Position numbers and translations under genes: made by a program
Notes under the pieces: model-generated
The model's input: only the letters and a program-made list of their open reading frames with translations
The model's database searches: none
What the model was told of the DNA's origin: nothing
Assembly: GCA_030562195.1 (NCBI GenBank)
Contig: JAUJPP010000006.1
Coordinates: 186,001 to 250,000, forward strand
From: Nipponacmea schrenckii
Taxonomy: Eukaryota; Mollusca; Gastropoda; Lottiidae
Direction: 5' to 3'
DNA: 64,000 nucleotides
Part shown: positions 24,301 to 34,212 of the stretch, in pieces
Numbering within the stretch: position 1 is the first letter of the stretch
Layout of the letters: every line of letters starts with the position of its first letter

Positions 24301-25638
24301 CAGAGAATGTAGCTCTAAATAAACCATCAGGTCAGATTAAGATTAACAGAACAAGAAGAGAACCTGGTGATAAAACTACTAATGTACCTGGACAATGTGC
24401 CAATACAGATATGACTCGTAAATGGTGGGGAATAGATCTACTAGAGGAATATCCTATTAAACATATTATCATCCAACGTAAGAATGGAATTTTTCTCTTA
24501 AATCTCCCACAGTTTACAAATTTATCATCTATTATCCCATAATAATTGGCTGATAATGCCAACGTAAATTCTACAAAGAATTATTTTAAGTCCAATTTTG
24601 ATATTAAAGGTTTACTCTTGACCAATCTCTTGTAACAAATCGTATTACAATAATAATAATATTGTAATAAATGTACTGTCCTCGGTTGTTATAATATCTT
24701 TAATATTGAAATTAGACGAGAAACTGATTAACTGATTATCTATTGTAATTGTTCATTATATTTTATCTTTCAGCTAATCGAGGTGAGTTAATAAAATAAT
24801 ATTGTTTATAAAGGCAATATCCTTTTTGCAATCAAACTTTAATATACTTTAGGATTTAGAATAGTAAAATAAACAGTTATATAGTAAATATTAACCTCGT
24901 CCCAACGGTCGATATCATCATTGGGGTAATATCCAATATTGTTGGACTTCATTAAGGAGAATAATTCCACGAGGTGTGTTTATATAAAATACAATGATAT
25001 ATTATTGAAGTTGTTATTTTTCAAATCATATTTTTAGATGTATACTCAGTAAATGGAATTTCACTGTACGTTATAAACGAGAATGAAGAACCAGAACTAT
25101 GTTATAAAGAAAGAGTTGGTTTGTCGCTACCGATTGTTAAAGATATAGAGTGTAATCAGGTTATAAATGGTCGTTTTGTTAATATCAGTAATGATATTCA
25201 CTATCATTTTGGAGCATATTTAACTTTCTGTCGTGTGGAGCTATATGGTAAGATTTTATTCTGTGAAGTTATTCACAGTTTAACTTAATCACTAGAGAAG
25301 AACAGAACGTTTTATTTTGAAAATATATTGTACAAGCTAGGGCCAGTGATATATATACAAAAAAAGTATTCCAATAAATATATTAGATGTGGACGAATGA
25401 CATGAAGGGAGACTTTCTAACGGAAGAGTCAGTGCCCTCTTGGTATGAGGGATAATAGATTCTCAATTTCTACTATCTGCCATTTCTTTATATTACTTCA
25501 TTTCAGTATGTTCTACAGGAACGTTTGGTTCAGATTGTACCAACTTCTGTCATTGTTTAAATAATGAAAGATGTTCAGAGATTGGTGAATGTCCTAATGG
25601 TTGTTCTGATGGATGGACAGGAACAACCTGTAGTCAAG
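21397..25638 (+). CDS. EGF-FTP (fucolectin-like) membrane or secreted protein, gene 1
   Basis: Multi-exon model with every junction in phase 1. Exon 1 is 21397-21592: the ATG has A at -3 and G at +4, about 50 residues precede a hydrophobic segment (WIVVILSIIHLTQC), and the donor is GTAAGT. Exon 2 is 22155-22280, an EGF-like domain (TCHC, CSGGCATGWSGATC). Exon 3 is 24304-24477, the first half of an FTP/F5-8C-like lectin domain (NVALNKPSGQ, CANTDMTRKWWGIDLLEEYP). Exon 4 is a 9-bp micro-exon, 24774-24782. Exon 5 is 25038-25247, the second FTP half (GISLYV, four Cys, AYLTFCRVELY). Exon 6 is 25507-25638, an eight-Cys EGF-like domain (CTNFCHCLNNERC). Reading through its GTAAAG donor meets a stop at about 25681, overlapping an AATAAA, so exon 6 may be terminal. 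FTP domains are carbohydrate-binding in known members. A type II membrane anchor or a cleaved signal are both possible. Confidence 0.75.
22560..22830 (+). pseudogene. Relic of a third EGF-FTP copy, with an orphan signal-peptide exon
   Basis: 22560-22661 matches the intron and acceptor before exon 3 of gene 1 (ATATTTTACAGAGAATGTAG at 22642-22661). It then switches to sequence matching the intron before exon 6 (TATTAGAT.TGGACGAATGA, as at 25379). At 22770-22821 a complete first-exon analogue follows, an ATG opening a hydrophobic leader (MLLRLIVVILSIIHLTQC) and the same GTAAGT donor, nearly identical to exon 1 of gene 1. It cannot splice to the next FTP exon, because T plus AG makes TAG. It is thus a relic or an alternative first exon with a distant partner. 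Confidence 0.65.
23080..23101. repeat. (AT)n microsatellite
   Basis: About eleven AT units in the large second intron of gene 1. Confidence 0.8.
23914..24058. mobile_element. Foldback (hairpin) MITE, 145 bp
   Basis: The left arm AAGCAATGAACGATGGACCC...CTGCAG is perfectly inverted at the right as CTGCAG...CATTGCTT. A second inner pair (AATACATTGGTCAAGGTGCC and its inverse) continues the stem. A 13-bp insertion (23941-23953) interrupts only the left arm. It lies in an intron of gene 1. Non-coding. Confidence 0.75.
24774..24782 (+). CDS. 9-bp micro-exon inside the FTP domain of gene 1
   Basis: CTAATCGAG lies between a TTTATCTTTCAG acceptor and a GTGAGT donor. Both borders are phase 1, so it adds three codons (P-N-R then G/D at the junction) between the WWGIDLLEEYP half and the second half. 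Without it, exons 3 and 5 still join in frame, so inclusion could be optional. Confidence 0.55.
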
Positions 25639-26219
25639 GTAAAGTTTTATGCGTTTTTGGTTTTTGCACAATCTATGTCAAATAAACACAGTGCAAGTTG
25701 TTTTAGAATGAACACAATTTTATTTTCGATCATACATGGCCGATAACACTATACATGTATATATCCAACGGTTGTCTTACCTGGTGTCAAAACTATACAC
25801 CAAATGCCTCTCTAATCTGCACAACTAAGTATCAGGGATAGAACGCTTAATTCATCCACAAATTGCGAGTCTTGGAATCCGTGGTTATTATAAGGGGAAG
25901 TAACTATAACACGGTGTTTTCCCGCACCCTTGAAATCTACTCTTGAATTGTTCTCAACATCGTCAGACAATATACGATATCTTAATTAACGGAAGACCGA
26001 AAAAAAGCAATTCATATGATCTTGAATTATTACTCTAACACCGACACAATTTTCAACGAACATTAATCATTGGCATTTTTTTTTTGTATTCACAGGACAC
26101 TTATTGTCAAAGTGCGCTCGCGAATAGGGAATATAAAACATGTATAAGGTATAATGGAGTATAAATAATTATAAATAAATAAATAACAAATATAAAAAAA
26201 ACATCAAAAGGATTCAGAA

Positions 26220-27246
26220 ATGATTCTAATAAATTTGGCCAAATTAAACAAATGCCTCTTGTTGTTATATGTTATATGTAAGTTTTGAATATAGTTTAAT
26301 CGGGGTAATATCGATTCTAACTCTCAATTAAAGTTGGTAAGTTTCTCATTTTAAGTAGCAGTGATTTGTTTGTAAATTTTGAATATAGGCTGGGACCAGG
26401 TAATATCGATCATATATGTGTAAACATTATTTAGTTTATAACATATTAATCATAAAACTGTGAGGAAATAACGTATAGTATTTTAAAAATAGGTGTTAAG
26501 TTTGGACCTGATAACAGTTATACCTGTCACTGTTTTAATGATGAACCATGTAATAAATATACTGGTTACTGTAGTGGAGGTTGTGATATAGGATGGTCTG
26601 GTGCTTCTTGTCAAAAACGTAAGTCGTAACCAGTAACCACCCCAATATGAAAGAACCCACCACTGAGATGAGACACCTTATCTTCTTTTTTCTATTTTGG
26701 TCCCAATTAGAATGGCCGTATAAAATGAAGATAATTCAATATAAAAAACCTTATTTTCCATTAAACGCAAAACTTCAAACATACGACTTTGAATATTTTC
26801 ATGGAAATATTTAGAAGTATTAATGGTGTAAAACTAAGGGGTTTTTTATTGTTGTTTTTTAACTTATAAAAGCAAGTACTGTCTGTCTATATTAATATTC
26901 GAAAATTATTACCATTTATAAATCCTTTATTAAATTAAATTTCCTTTCCATCCACATGTAGAACTATTTTTGATATATTTCCTTAAGTTAGAGAGGCAAT
27001 AAAGATCACATGATACATGCATATAACAAATAGAGACTTAAAGATTCTTCACCACGCATTGTTTGATTACAGAGAATGTAGCTCTAAATAAACCATCCGG
27101 TCAGATTAAGATTAACAGAGCAAGAAAAAAAGCTGCTGATAAAACAACTAATGTACCTGAACAATGTGCTAATACAGATATGACTCGTAAATGGTGGGGA
27201 ATAGATCTACTAGAGGAATATCCTATTAAACGTATTATCATCCAGC
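26220..27246 (+). CDS. EGF-FTP gene 2, 5' part, runs toward the gap
   Basis: Exon 1 is 26220-26277: an ATG followed by a 19-residue leader with a hydrophobic core (CLLLLYVI), ending in T before GTAAGT. Exon 2 is 26493-26618, an EGF-like domain nearly identical to exon 2 of gene 1. Exon 3 is 27073-27246, the first half of an FTP domain with the same 174-bp length as in gene 1 and about 90% or better identity (KWWGIDLLEEYPIKRIIIQ). All borders are phase 1. The remaining exons are not found before the LINE tail at 27.59 kb and the N gap at 27830. The gene is therefore truncated by insertion or continues in the gap. The start was chosen because T plus GT at the junction encodes the first cysteine of the EGF domain. 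Confidence 0.7.
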
Positions 27247-27579
27247 GTAAGTAATATTGTTTTAAAAATCTTCAAATATTATGTATAAATTTCTCAACTA
27301 TTATTTTCCTTATGTTATTGCCAAGCCAATATAAATTGTACTAATTATAAACCTTATCTTGGATGTTGCCGTTTTAGTCTTGATCAATCTCTTGTAACAA
27401 ACTAGCCTCGGTTGTTATATAATATTTTTAATTTATAAATTAGATGAGAAACTGATTAACTGATTATCTATTAATCTTTCAATGGCATATTAGAAGCACA
27501 GATATAGATAAATAAAACAATTTTATGGATGGATACTTCTTGATTTTATTAGTTTCAACGTTTCAATGTGGTTCTCACA

Positions 27580-27829
27580 TAATAATAATAATAATAAACT
27601 CTTTATTTTACATGGGTCAGATTAGGCCCAATGCACAAGGACATGGTCCTGTCTCACACTCAGCCCATGGGGCAATACATTCCAATGCGCACGTGCATAA
27701 AACGCACAAACCTACCCCCAGCGACCAATCGCACGACCGCAAAAAACACGTATTATTTCAACGTACAATTTGTTTTAAAATACACAAGTGCATGTGTAAA
27801 TAATGGACAGATTAATCTTTCGGCGATCA
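27580..27829 (-). mobile_element. LINE/SINE-type 3' end, minus strand
   Basis: On the minus strand the sequence ends CTGACCCATGTAAAATAAAG, then AGTTTATTATTATT, a retroposon tail with AATAAA and a microsatellite. It matches 57712-58060 (AATAAACTCTTTATTTGACA, TGGACAGAT, CGGCGATCA). The gap cuts the rest. No coding part is visible. Confidence 0.6.
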
Positions 27830-28329
27830 NNNNNNNNNNNNNNNNNNNNNNNNNNNNNNNNNNNNNNNNNNNNNNNNNNNNNNNNNNNNNNNNNNNNNNN
27901 NNNNNNNNNNNNNNNNNNNNNNNNNNNNNNNNNNNNNNNNNNNNNNNNNNNNNNNNNNNNNNNNNNNNNNNNNNNNNNNNNNNNNNNNNNNNNNNNNNNN
28001 NNNNNNNNNNNNNNNNNNNNNNNNNNNNNNNNNNNNNNNNNNNNNNNNNNNNNNNNNNNNNNNNNNNNNNNNNNNNNNNNNNNNNNNNNNNNNNNNNNNN
28101 NNNNNNNNNNNNNNNNNNNNNNNNNNNNNNNNNNNNNNNNNNNNNNNNNNNNNNNNNNNNNNNNNNNNNNNNNNNNNNNNNNNNNNNNNNNNNNNNNNNN
28201 NNNNNNNNNNNNNNNNNNNNNNNNNNNNNNNNNNNNNNNNNNNNNNNNNNNNNNNNNNNNNNNNNNNNNNNNNNNNNNNNNNNNNNNNNNNNNNNNNNNN
28301 NNNNNNNNNNNNNNNNNNNNNNNNNNNNN
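27830..28329. other. Assembly gap of 500 N
   Basis: Exactly 500 N, a placeholder size. The left side is a retroposon tail and the right side is the middle of an F1 element. The missing sequence must include at least the 5' part of that F1 copy, and perhaps the 3' exons of EGF-FTP gene 2. Confidence 0.95.
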
Positions 28330-29005
28330 GAAATGACAACCTTTAGAATTTTAAATGATATTCTCTTAAGCAAAAATAATGTACAGTTGAGAGGACTAGT
28401 GGTATAAGGGACGGAACTCTATAAAATACTCTCTTAAAGATGTAAAGCCGCGCTGTTAATTTGATGGCTCTATGTTATACCATGGCAACTTGCCCCAAAT
28501 TGCAGGATCTAATGTTCCTACTACACCTAAATTAAGATTGATAAATAAACAAATTAAAAGTATCAACGATCTGGAAAGTTAATTTAATCCGAGATCAATT
28601 TGTAATCTCAAATAAGGTGTTATGTCCCACAAATTTGTTTTTTCGACGTTTTGTTTTACACACTAATTAAACAGATAAAAATGTTACAAGAAGAGTTAAG
28701 AAGATAATGTATCAGGTCATAAAGTCAAATTGTGTTAATTTCTTATCGTTTGGTCAAGACAAATTTTGACATTTCCAGTATAAGTATCGCAACCAATCAA
28801 AACATGTCATTATACTGAGTAGGCGTGGTTACGTTCTATTTTAAATGACAGCCAGGAGATATAACAAATTCTAAATATCTCGGAAGCTGCACAATTGTTA
28901 CAAACAGGTCTAGTTATTATTATGGAATTGGATATTATAAATGCAACGTTTCACCCATGCAATAGAAGGGACGCGCACTGCCTTGGTACCGTCTAACGGT
29001 TCTAG
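28330..29005 (+). mobile_element. F1 Helentron-like element, 3' part, plus strand
   Basis: Ends GCGCACTGCC, then a hairpin ACCGTCTAACGGT, then TCTAG at 29002-29005. It is the same sequence as the 3' ends at 34212 (plus) and, inverted, at 37127 and 53106. The 5' part is lost in the gap. The next element's 5' tip starts one or two bases later, so the copies sit head to tail. Confidence 0.75.
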
Positions 29006-30648
29006 TTGCAGTGCGTTCTTTGAACGCACTGCTTTGTTTTCGAAATGACTATTTTTTTTTTTTTTTGTCTTTTTCTGGTCACGCTCCCCAGCCATAACTG
29101 CAAATGTCTTACACAATCTGGCGTGATATTGTGACGTAATCTAGTGCTCGTTGTTGTTTAAATGTAAAATGACGCATTTTTGTTTTACCGGAAATGACGT
29201 AGAACGTCACAAATTTTATTTTTGTTTACTAACTCACGGCTCGTTTTTTTATCTAATCTGGTTCGGACTTTTTTTTTTTACTACTTATAACTTAGATTTA
29301 CAGAATAGCAGTTTAAAAATTTTGAAATTTTTACTTTTGTTGGTGACTTTTGAATTTTAAAATTTAACACTTTTTCTAATTTCTGAAATTTTGATTAGAT
29401 CGAAATCAAACTTTGCAGTTAGATAAACATTTTTCTTGTCAAGAAAAATCTGTTTTCAAAATATCGACATCACTTCCGGTTTCGGCGTCATACGTCGCTA
29501 AACTTCGAATTTTTACTTCCGGAATTCTAAAGATATTTGAATTTTTTTTTTTGCAATTAGTTACTATTAACCTATAATGATTTTATAATTAACAAAAATT
29601 GAACCGGAAGTAACAGGTCAGTCGCCATCATTAAACCACTTACTTTTGTAAAGTGAAAAATTGGGCCTTGGGGTTTAATCGGACAATTGTTATTTTGATG
29701 TCTATGTAATCTTCAATCGATTGCTAACAATTCTTAGGAAGCCGAATTTTGAATTTCGATTTAGCTTACCTTTCATTTCCGGTTCTTTTTTTTCACTCAG
29801 TGCCTAATTTTCCAACGTTCATATATCGTGACCTTGACCTTTGGTGACCATGTGACCTGCACAAAAGTTGTTGCCCTTGTCGAGATCTATCCATTGATGT
29901 CTTCATTTGTGGTGTGCAAATGTCAAATTCCGGTTTTACAGCCATTTGAAAATTGCACTTTTTAACTTCGAAGAGCTCTGTCACGTGACCTAATTTGCAT
30001 ACGTCAAAATTTCTTTTATGTCCTTATTACGCGTAATTTATTCTTTTCAATGGTGTATAACACTTTATATTTTGATCAAAATTGCGCTTTTTAATATTTG
30101 AAAATTTTGTTCTTAGTTCTATATTAATTGTGCGTGATTTATGAAAAAGAACGTGTTTTTTTTTCAAATTTACGTCTTATTTTTTCACAAAAATTGGTAG
30201 ATGAGTAGACAAAAAATTATCATTAAAGATTCCGATAAAAAATTTCCGAAATTAGCCGGAAATGTCCGAAAATGGCCAAAAAATGTAGAAAATCACAGAA
30301 ATCGGAATTTTCGGATTAAATTTTTGCACAAACATGCAATTTTATTATTCCACAGAATTAGTACCATCAATATCTGTATTTTGTATGTATGCCGTATATG
30401 CAAATTCCTAACCGTTTGATCGCCATCTTGAAATATGTAAATTATTGGAAAAATACTACTCGTCCGCCATTTTTTCTCCTATTTTTTTCAGACTTGTTTT
30501 AAAATATAATTTGGATAATTATCTATGTCCTCTAGTGGCATATTTTTCAATTTCAAATTTGTCTTTGGACCAGGTCCTGCCAAAGTTTTTCAAACTGACT
30601 TCCGTTTGAAAGTTCATAACTTTTGAACTCTACCATATGCATCCTTTT

Positions 30649-30870
30649 GATCTCAAAACAACATCACCAAAGAGGCACTGTACTGGAATCCCCAAGGTCA
30701 TAGAAGGCAAGGACGACCTTCACATAGCTTGAAAAGAAAAAGACTGAAAGAGCTAGGAAAGAGGCAAGACCTGGAATGAAGCAAAAAGAACAGCTCATAA
30801 CAGAGTGAGATGGAGAACGTCTGTAGCAGCCATATGCTCCGCAAGGAACGAAGAGGACTAACTTACTAAT
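30649..30870 (+). pseudogene. RTE-type LINE 3' fragment, flanked by ATGCATCCTTT repeats
   Basis: Reads ALYWNPQGHRRQGRP, then after frameshifts NEAKRTAHNRVRWRTSVAAI with CSARNEED and a stop at 30859-30861. This is the typical C-terminus of RTE-clade reverse transcriptases. It is flanked by a direct repeat ATGCATCCTTT (30637 and 30871), a likely target-site duplication. The same fragment in the same site occurs inverted at 51.2 and 55.7 kb. Confidence 0.8.
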
Positions 30871-31986
30871 ATGCATCCTTTATTTTTCTGAACAATCATC
30901 TTCATTGGCGAAAGGTTCATATGATACCTTGATTTCTAATTTTAGTAAAGAACATTTGGTTTAATGGGGATCCAAAAATTGGTAATTTGCATATTTCTCG
31001 TATCTTCAGATGGTTATATCTCATGAACAAGGCTCTTGGCAACATTCTAATTGACATTATTGTGATGTGATTTTCACCAGCTTTCTAACAATATCTTTAT
31101 TTTAGCTATAGACCGAAAACTGTTGAAAATACGCCTAGTAGAAAATAAGCGATTTTAACATTCATATTTTTTTATATTTAGTTCTATTTAACTTAAAAAC
31201 AAAATTCGAACAGATTTATAATGTGCAAATTCCCAGCTTTCAAGCAATATATAAATCAATATGTATAAATAAAAACTGCGAAACGTTTAAGAATAAAATT
31301 ACACTCTAATTAAACAGATATAAATGCAACAGGTCATAAAGTCTGATTGTGTTAATTTCTTATCTTTTGGTCCAGACACAAATTTTGACATTTCCAGTTA
31401 TCCCAACCAATCAAAACAAGTCATTAGACTTTGTGGGCGTGGTTAAGCCCAGATATTTTACATCACTGTGTGTATTTTTCTTTCAATCGAAAATAGGGTC
31501 TCGGAGGATCAGTCAATATGTGTTATTTTGATGTACATGTATATAGAATCCATAACCGATTGCGTGGTTAAGCCTAGATATTTTTACATCACAAACCTTA
31601 ATGATTGCCAGTCTATTAACAAGCTCAAATGTCACGTGTTAAATCATGAATAAATCATCTCTCCAAATAAATGCAAAATCAATCTACATTCTATCCTTAA
31701 ATGACAGCCAGGAGACCAACAAATTCTAAATAGCTCGAAAGCTGCAGAACTGTTACAAACAGGTCTAGTTATTCTTTCCGATGGTGTATAACACTTGATA
31801 TTTGATCAAAATTGCACGTTTAAAATATGCAAATTTTGTAATTTCTTCTATACTAACTGTGTATTTTTCTTTAAATCGAAATAGGGTCTCGGAGGTTAAT
31901 TCAATTTGTGTTATTTTGATCTACATGTATATAGAATCTATACCGATTGCCGAAATATATATGGAAACCGATTTTTGAATTGTTAT

Positions 31987-32032
31987 TGCGTGGCAAATAA
32001 AATTTGTCACGCTTTGTTTTCGTTCGGATTAT

Positions 32033-32063
<31 letters not shown>

Positions 32064-33393
32064 GGGAAGCTCGCTAGCCCAAACGGAAAAAGATAGACTA
32101 TTTCTGTTTTCACCAATGGTTTTTATATGGGCTGGAATCAAAAATGAATATCTAACATGAAATTTTCGCTAAACCGAAAGTGGCTAATTGCATAATATGC
32201 AAATAAGATTTCAAGCTAGCTCGGGCCCTAATAGTCGGATCGGTCTGAAATTTACAGGATATAGATAGATAGGCAGCGCAATTAAAACTACATCATCAAA
32301 ATTTTTTGATCACTTCCGGTTTGGGCGTGGGGACTTCCGGTTTTTTCGTCTCATGTCGGGCGACCCTGCTTCCCATGTAATTCAAGAATCTAAACAAAAA
32401 CAGTATATTTAAGCTATACTAAATGATTTTAATCCCCTGAGATGAAGAAAAATTAAATTGAATGTTGCGCATGCGCAGTTTTCAAAAATGGCAAATTTTC
32501 TTAAAAATTTAATAAGTCCGCCAACTATTGACTGATTTTTATGATTTTGGTGTCTATCAAAACCTTGATACTTTATCTAAAAAATGTTCGGAACAGAATT
32601 TTGATTTTCGAATTTGAATTTTTTTATGCCCGTTCGAATTTTTCAAAAATTTAAAACTCTATATCTCGTGACCTTGACCTTCAATGACGTTGACATTTGA
32701 GATGTAGAATGTCCTTGACCTCAGCTGTCTATAGATGTGCTGATATTGCATGACAAATATTAACTTCCGGTTTTATAGCCCACCGAAATCTGACTATTTT
32801 GCAATTTTGGACGGTTATATTACACTTTCGGGCTCTAATGTTCGGATCGATCTGAAATTTACAGGATATAGATAAATACGCAACACAATACAAAATATAT
32901 CATCAAAATTTTTTGATCACTTCCGGTTTGGGCGTGGCGACTTCCGGTTTTTTATCTCATTTCAGGCGACCCTACATCCCGTGTAATTCAAGAATGTAAG
33001 CAAAAACAGTATATATTAGCTAAACAAAATAATTTGTATCCCCCGAGAAGAAAAAAATTCTAATTGCTAGTTGCGCATGCGCCATTTTTCCGAGAATGGC
33101 AAATTTTCTTTAAAATTTAATTAGTCCGTCATTTATTATTTATGCCCGTTTGAATTTTTTAAAAATTTGAAATTCTAAATCTTGTGACCTTCACCTTCAA
33201 TGACCTTGAAATTTTCCATATAGAATGGCCTTGACATCAGCTGTCTATAGATCTAACAATATTGTTACGCTTGTTCCACAATTGGAGGCTGAAAAGTAAC
33301 GGAATTGAAAGCTAGCAGGTTAGAAGTTTCAAAATGTTCGAAATCCATGGGATAACGCATAGTTGCCACGCTCGGAGATGTTCACAGTTCTAG
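31987..33393 (+). mobile_element. F2 Helentron-like element nested in F1, plus strand
   Basis: The 5' tip TGCGTGGCAAATAAAATTTG, then TCACGCTTTGTTTTCG, is followed by a T-run and GGGAAGCTCGCTAGCCC. The 3' end is TTGCCACGCTCGGAG, then a hairpin near TGTTCACAG, then CTAG (33390-33393). The GCGTGGCAA at the 5' tip is inverted as TTGCCACGC near the 3' end. The F1 copies at 37.9 and 54.4 kb lack it and show an uninterrupted TTGAATTGTTG/TTTTGATTTT site, which defines both ends. 1,407 bp, non-coding. Confidence 0.8.
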
Positions 33394-34212
33394 TTTTGAT
33401 TTTAATTTTTTTACGATTAAAAATTAATCCAGTTAGAATGATTCAAAGATATTATATATCTTAAATAAAAGGAATGATTGTTCATTTCTCGTTGTGGGCG
33501 ATGTATGATATGGAATATTTGGAAGGAAATTACAAACTTTAGAATTTTAAATGATATTCTCTTGAGCAAAAATAATGTACAGTTGAGTGGAATAGTGGTA
33601 TAAGGGACGGAACTCTATAAAATACTCTCTTAAAGATGTAAAGCCGCGCTGTTAATTTGATGTCTCTATGTTATACCATGGACACTTGCCACAAATTGCA
33701 GGATCTAATGTTCCTACTACACCTAAATTAAGATTGATAAATAACAAATTAACAAGTATCAACGATTTGGAAAGTTAATGAAATCTGATATCAATTTGTA
33801 ATCTCAAATAAAGTGTTATGTCCCACAAATTTTTTTTATCGACGTTTTGTTTTACACACTAATTAAACAGATATAAATGTTACAAGAAGAGTTAAGAAGA
33901 TTATGTAACAGGCCATAAACTCAAATTGTGTTAATTTCTTATCGTTTGGTCAAGACACAAATTTTGACATTTCCAGTTTAAGTATCGCAACCAATTAAAA
34001 CAAGTCATTATACTGAGTAGGCGTAGTTCTTTTTTAAATGACAGCCAGGAGATATAACAAATTCTAAATATCTCGGAAGCTGCACAACTGTTACAAACAG
34101 GTTATATTATATTATAATAGTTATTATTATGGAATTGGATATTATAAATGCAACGTTTCAACCATGCAATAGAAGGGACGCGCACTGCCTTGGTACCGTC
34201 TAACGGTTCTAG

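Larger units (their letters stand above)
29006..34212 (+). mobile_element. F1 Helentron-like element, full length, plus strand
   Basis: The 5' tip TGCAGTGCGTTC with its own inverted copy GAACGCACTGC is followed by TTTGTTTTCGAAATGAC and a T-run (29007-29065). The 3' end is GCGCACTGCC, hairpin ACCGTCTAACGGT, TCTAG (to 34212). It is 5.2 kb long, or 3.8 kb without the F2 copy nested at 31987-33393. It has no transposition gene. The body carries an RTE-LINE fossil (30649-30870) and blocks with ACCGGAAGT and AAGGTCA motifs. Paralogous to the minus-strand copies at 37.1-53.1 and 53.1-57.7 kb. Confidence 0.75.

Noticed and set aside
22770..24477. Splicing of the orphan leader exon to the next FTP exon
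   Set aside because: The junction T plus AG makes a TAG stop.
27631..28407. Long frames across the second gap
   Set aside because: Open only because of the 500 N.
31901..32160. Lysine-rich and phenylalanine-rich frames
   Set aside because: They come from the T-run in the 5' subterminal region of the nested F2 element.
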